A stretch of 5,428 nucleotides of DNA from Actinomycetes bacterium (GTDB lineage: Bacteria; Actinomycetota; Acidimicrobiia; Acidimicrobiales; RAAP-2), in assembly GCA_021777285.1 (NCBI GenBank), contig JAJYDR010000140.1:1-5428 (forward strand). Direction: 5' to 3'. Position numbers and translations under genes: made by a program. Shown piece after piece: positions 4,734 through 5,428 of this stretch (the first letter of the stretch is position 1; every line of letters starts with the position of its first letter). The notes under the pieces were generated by a model. That model had not been told where the DNA came from, searched no databases, and was given only the letters and a program-made list of their open reading frames with translations.

Positions 4734-5346
4734 ATGCGCCACCGCGACCAGTGGGACTCGACCACGTCGCTCGTGGCGGCCACCGCAGCGCCCGCCGGAC
4801 GCGAGGCGATGTGGGCCGAGGCGTTGGTGCTGCTCAACGAGGGCCACCGTGATGACGTGCATCTGGTGGCGAGCGTGCTGGTCGTCGAGGTCACCGGACT
4901 GGTTCTGCTTGCGCGTCACCGCCGCTATGGGCAGTGGGGCCCGCTCGGCGGACACCTGGAATCCGGTGACGCCAGTCTGCGCGCCGCTGCGGCGCGAGAG
5001 CTTCGAGGAGGCGGCACTCGTGGCACACATTCACCCGATGCCCATCGACGTTCAACTCTCGTCCTACCGGTGCCGGACCAACACCGAACCGGTGATGCAT
5101 CTGGACGTCCTCTTTCGCGCAGTGGTCGCCGAACCAACCCCGACACTCGTCGCCAGTGATGAGCTGGCGGAACTCGACTGGTTCGACCGCGTCCTGCCAT
5201 CGACTCTTACAGTGGGCACCGCGATCAACATCGCTCGTACAGTTGCCGCGGTAAGGGGCCGAGGGCTCATCGAGCGCGACGGATTCGCTGCGCAAACACG
5301 AAGGGTTGCCACCAGATGTGACACCGCTACGCAAGACTTCGAAGCA
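4734..5346 (+). pseudogene. Nudix hydrolase, frameshifted in the catalytic box and truncated by an IS607-type element
   Basis: Frame one (4734-5003, 90 codons) gives an actinobacterial-type Nudix N-terminus: VHLVASVLVVEVTGLVLLAR (42-61), YGQWGPLGGHLESGD (65-79) and RAAAAREL, the first two-thirds of the Nudix box. At 5004 the frame breaks. Restoring two bases would turn CTT-C-GAG-GAG-GCG into L-R-E-E-A, the REUXEE core that binds the metal. The remainder then continues at 5005 in the next frame as EEAALVAHIHPMPIDVQ, later PVMHLDVLF and ELAELDWFD, all typical of the same family. Without correction, frame one ends in nonsense at 5159. The Nudix-like region fades at about 5255, near a normal C-terminus. 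The frame then stays open without a stop into the IS607-type recombinase. A sequencing error cannot be excluded for the 2-nt loss. Substrate unknown (nucleoside diphosphate derivatives in general). Confidence 0.75.
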
Positions 5347-5428
5347 ATGAACTTGAGTGAGTGGGCAGACCGACAAGGGGTGCATCCCCAGATCGCCTAT
5401 CGGTGGTTCCGAGAGGGGACATTGCCTG
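5347..5428 (+). CDS. tnpA: IS607-family serine recombinase TnpA, N-terminus only (cut by window edge)
   Basis: Twenty-seven codons are visible: MNLSEWADRQGVHPQIAYRW, then FREGTLP. This is the characteristic MerR-like helix-turn-helix at the extreme N-terminus of IS607-family serine resolvases, which pairs 'LSEWA' with 'AYRWFREG.LP' before the catalytic domain. The catalytic serine lies beyond the window. The ATG at 5347 is the expected family start, but no good Shine-Dalgarno precedes it. The same frame is open upstream into the Nudix remnant, so a fused reading frame exists. IS607 elements have no terminal inverted repeats, so the left end cannot be placed precisely; it probably lies between about 5250 and 5346. 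Such elements often carry tnpB and its guide RNA downstream. Confidence 0.7.
   Translation, partial: MNLSEWADRQGVHPQIAYRWFREGTLP

Noticed and set aside
3743..4852. 369-codon open frame on the plus strand
   Set aside because: It is low-complexity Arg/Ala/Gly-rich sequence crossing the membrane-protein gene, the antisense of the TetR-type gene and the divergent promoter region; a shadow frame.
1..5428. CRISPR array, tRNA or rRNA
   Set aside because: No regularly spaced direct repeats and no recognisable tRNA or rRNA sequence were seen on either strand.

Overview
The window is GC-rich DNA, probably from an actinobacterium. The evidence is GC-rich codon use, a mycobacterial-type family I pyrophosphatase, an actinobacterial-type Nudix protein, and three genes whose start codon lies exactly 6 nt after a TAnnnT -10 box (the leaderless pattern common in that phylum). 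Genus cannot be read from the sequence.

Left part (1-1640): positions 1-24 hold the first eight codons of a minus-strand gene with a strong Shine-Dalgarno, probably a Rossmann-fold enzyme. Between it and arsR sits an apparently complete IS110-group insertion sequence (73-1536, core CT at 71-72 and 1535-1536). It encodes a 404-aa DEDD/serine recombinase. Its 5' non-coding end folds as a bridge RNA (about 81-284): a 5' hairpin, a target-binding loop and a donor-binding loop. The donor guides match the element's own two ends and the right target guide matches the right flank; the left target guide is a weaker match. This fixes the element boundaries from the sequence alone. A consensus -35 box overlaps the transposase stop codon. 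When the element circularises it would face a -10 box in the left end, giving a junction promoter that starts at about the first base of the bridge RNA.

Centre (1600-2829): a two-gene arsenic unit, arsR-arsM. An ATCAA-N6-TTGAT operator lies inside the arsR promoter spacer. ArsM carries all the cysteines of arsenite S-adenosylmethionine methyltransferases. No efflux pump or arsenate reductase is present here, so detoxification would run by methylation. ppa (inorganic pyrophosphatase) and an unrecognised membrane-protein gene follow on the same strand. The membrane-protein gene overlaps, tail to tail, a minus-strand TetR-type regulator (3986-4582).

Right part (4583-5428): a 151-bp divergent intergenic region with a candidate operator, then a Nudix hydrolase gene that shifts frame inside its catalytic box. 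Its second-frame remainder stays open and runs without a stop into the N-terminus of an IS607-family serine recombinase (ATG at 5347), which is cut by the window edge. The window is thus bracketed by two mobile-element families: IS110, which is RNA-guided, and IS607, which often carries RNA-guided TnpB.
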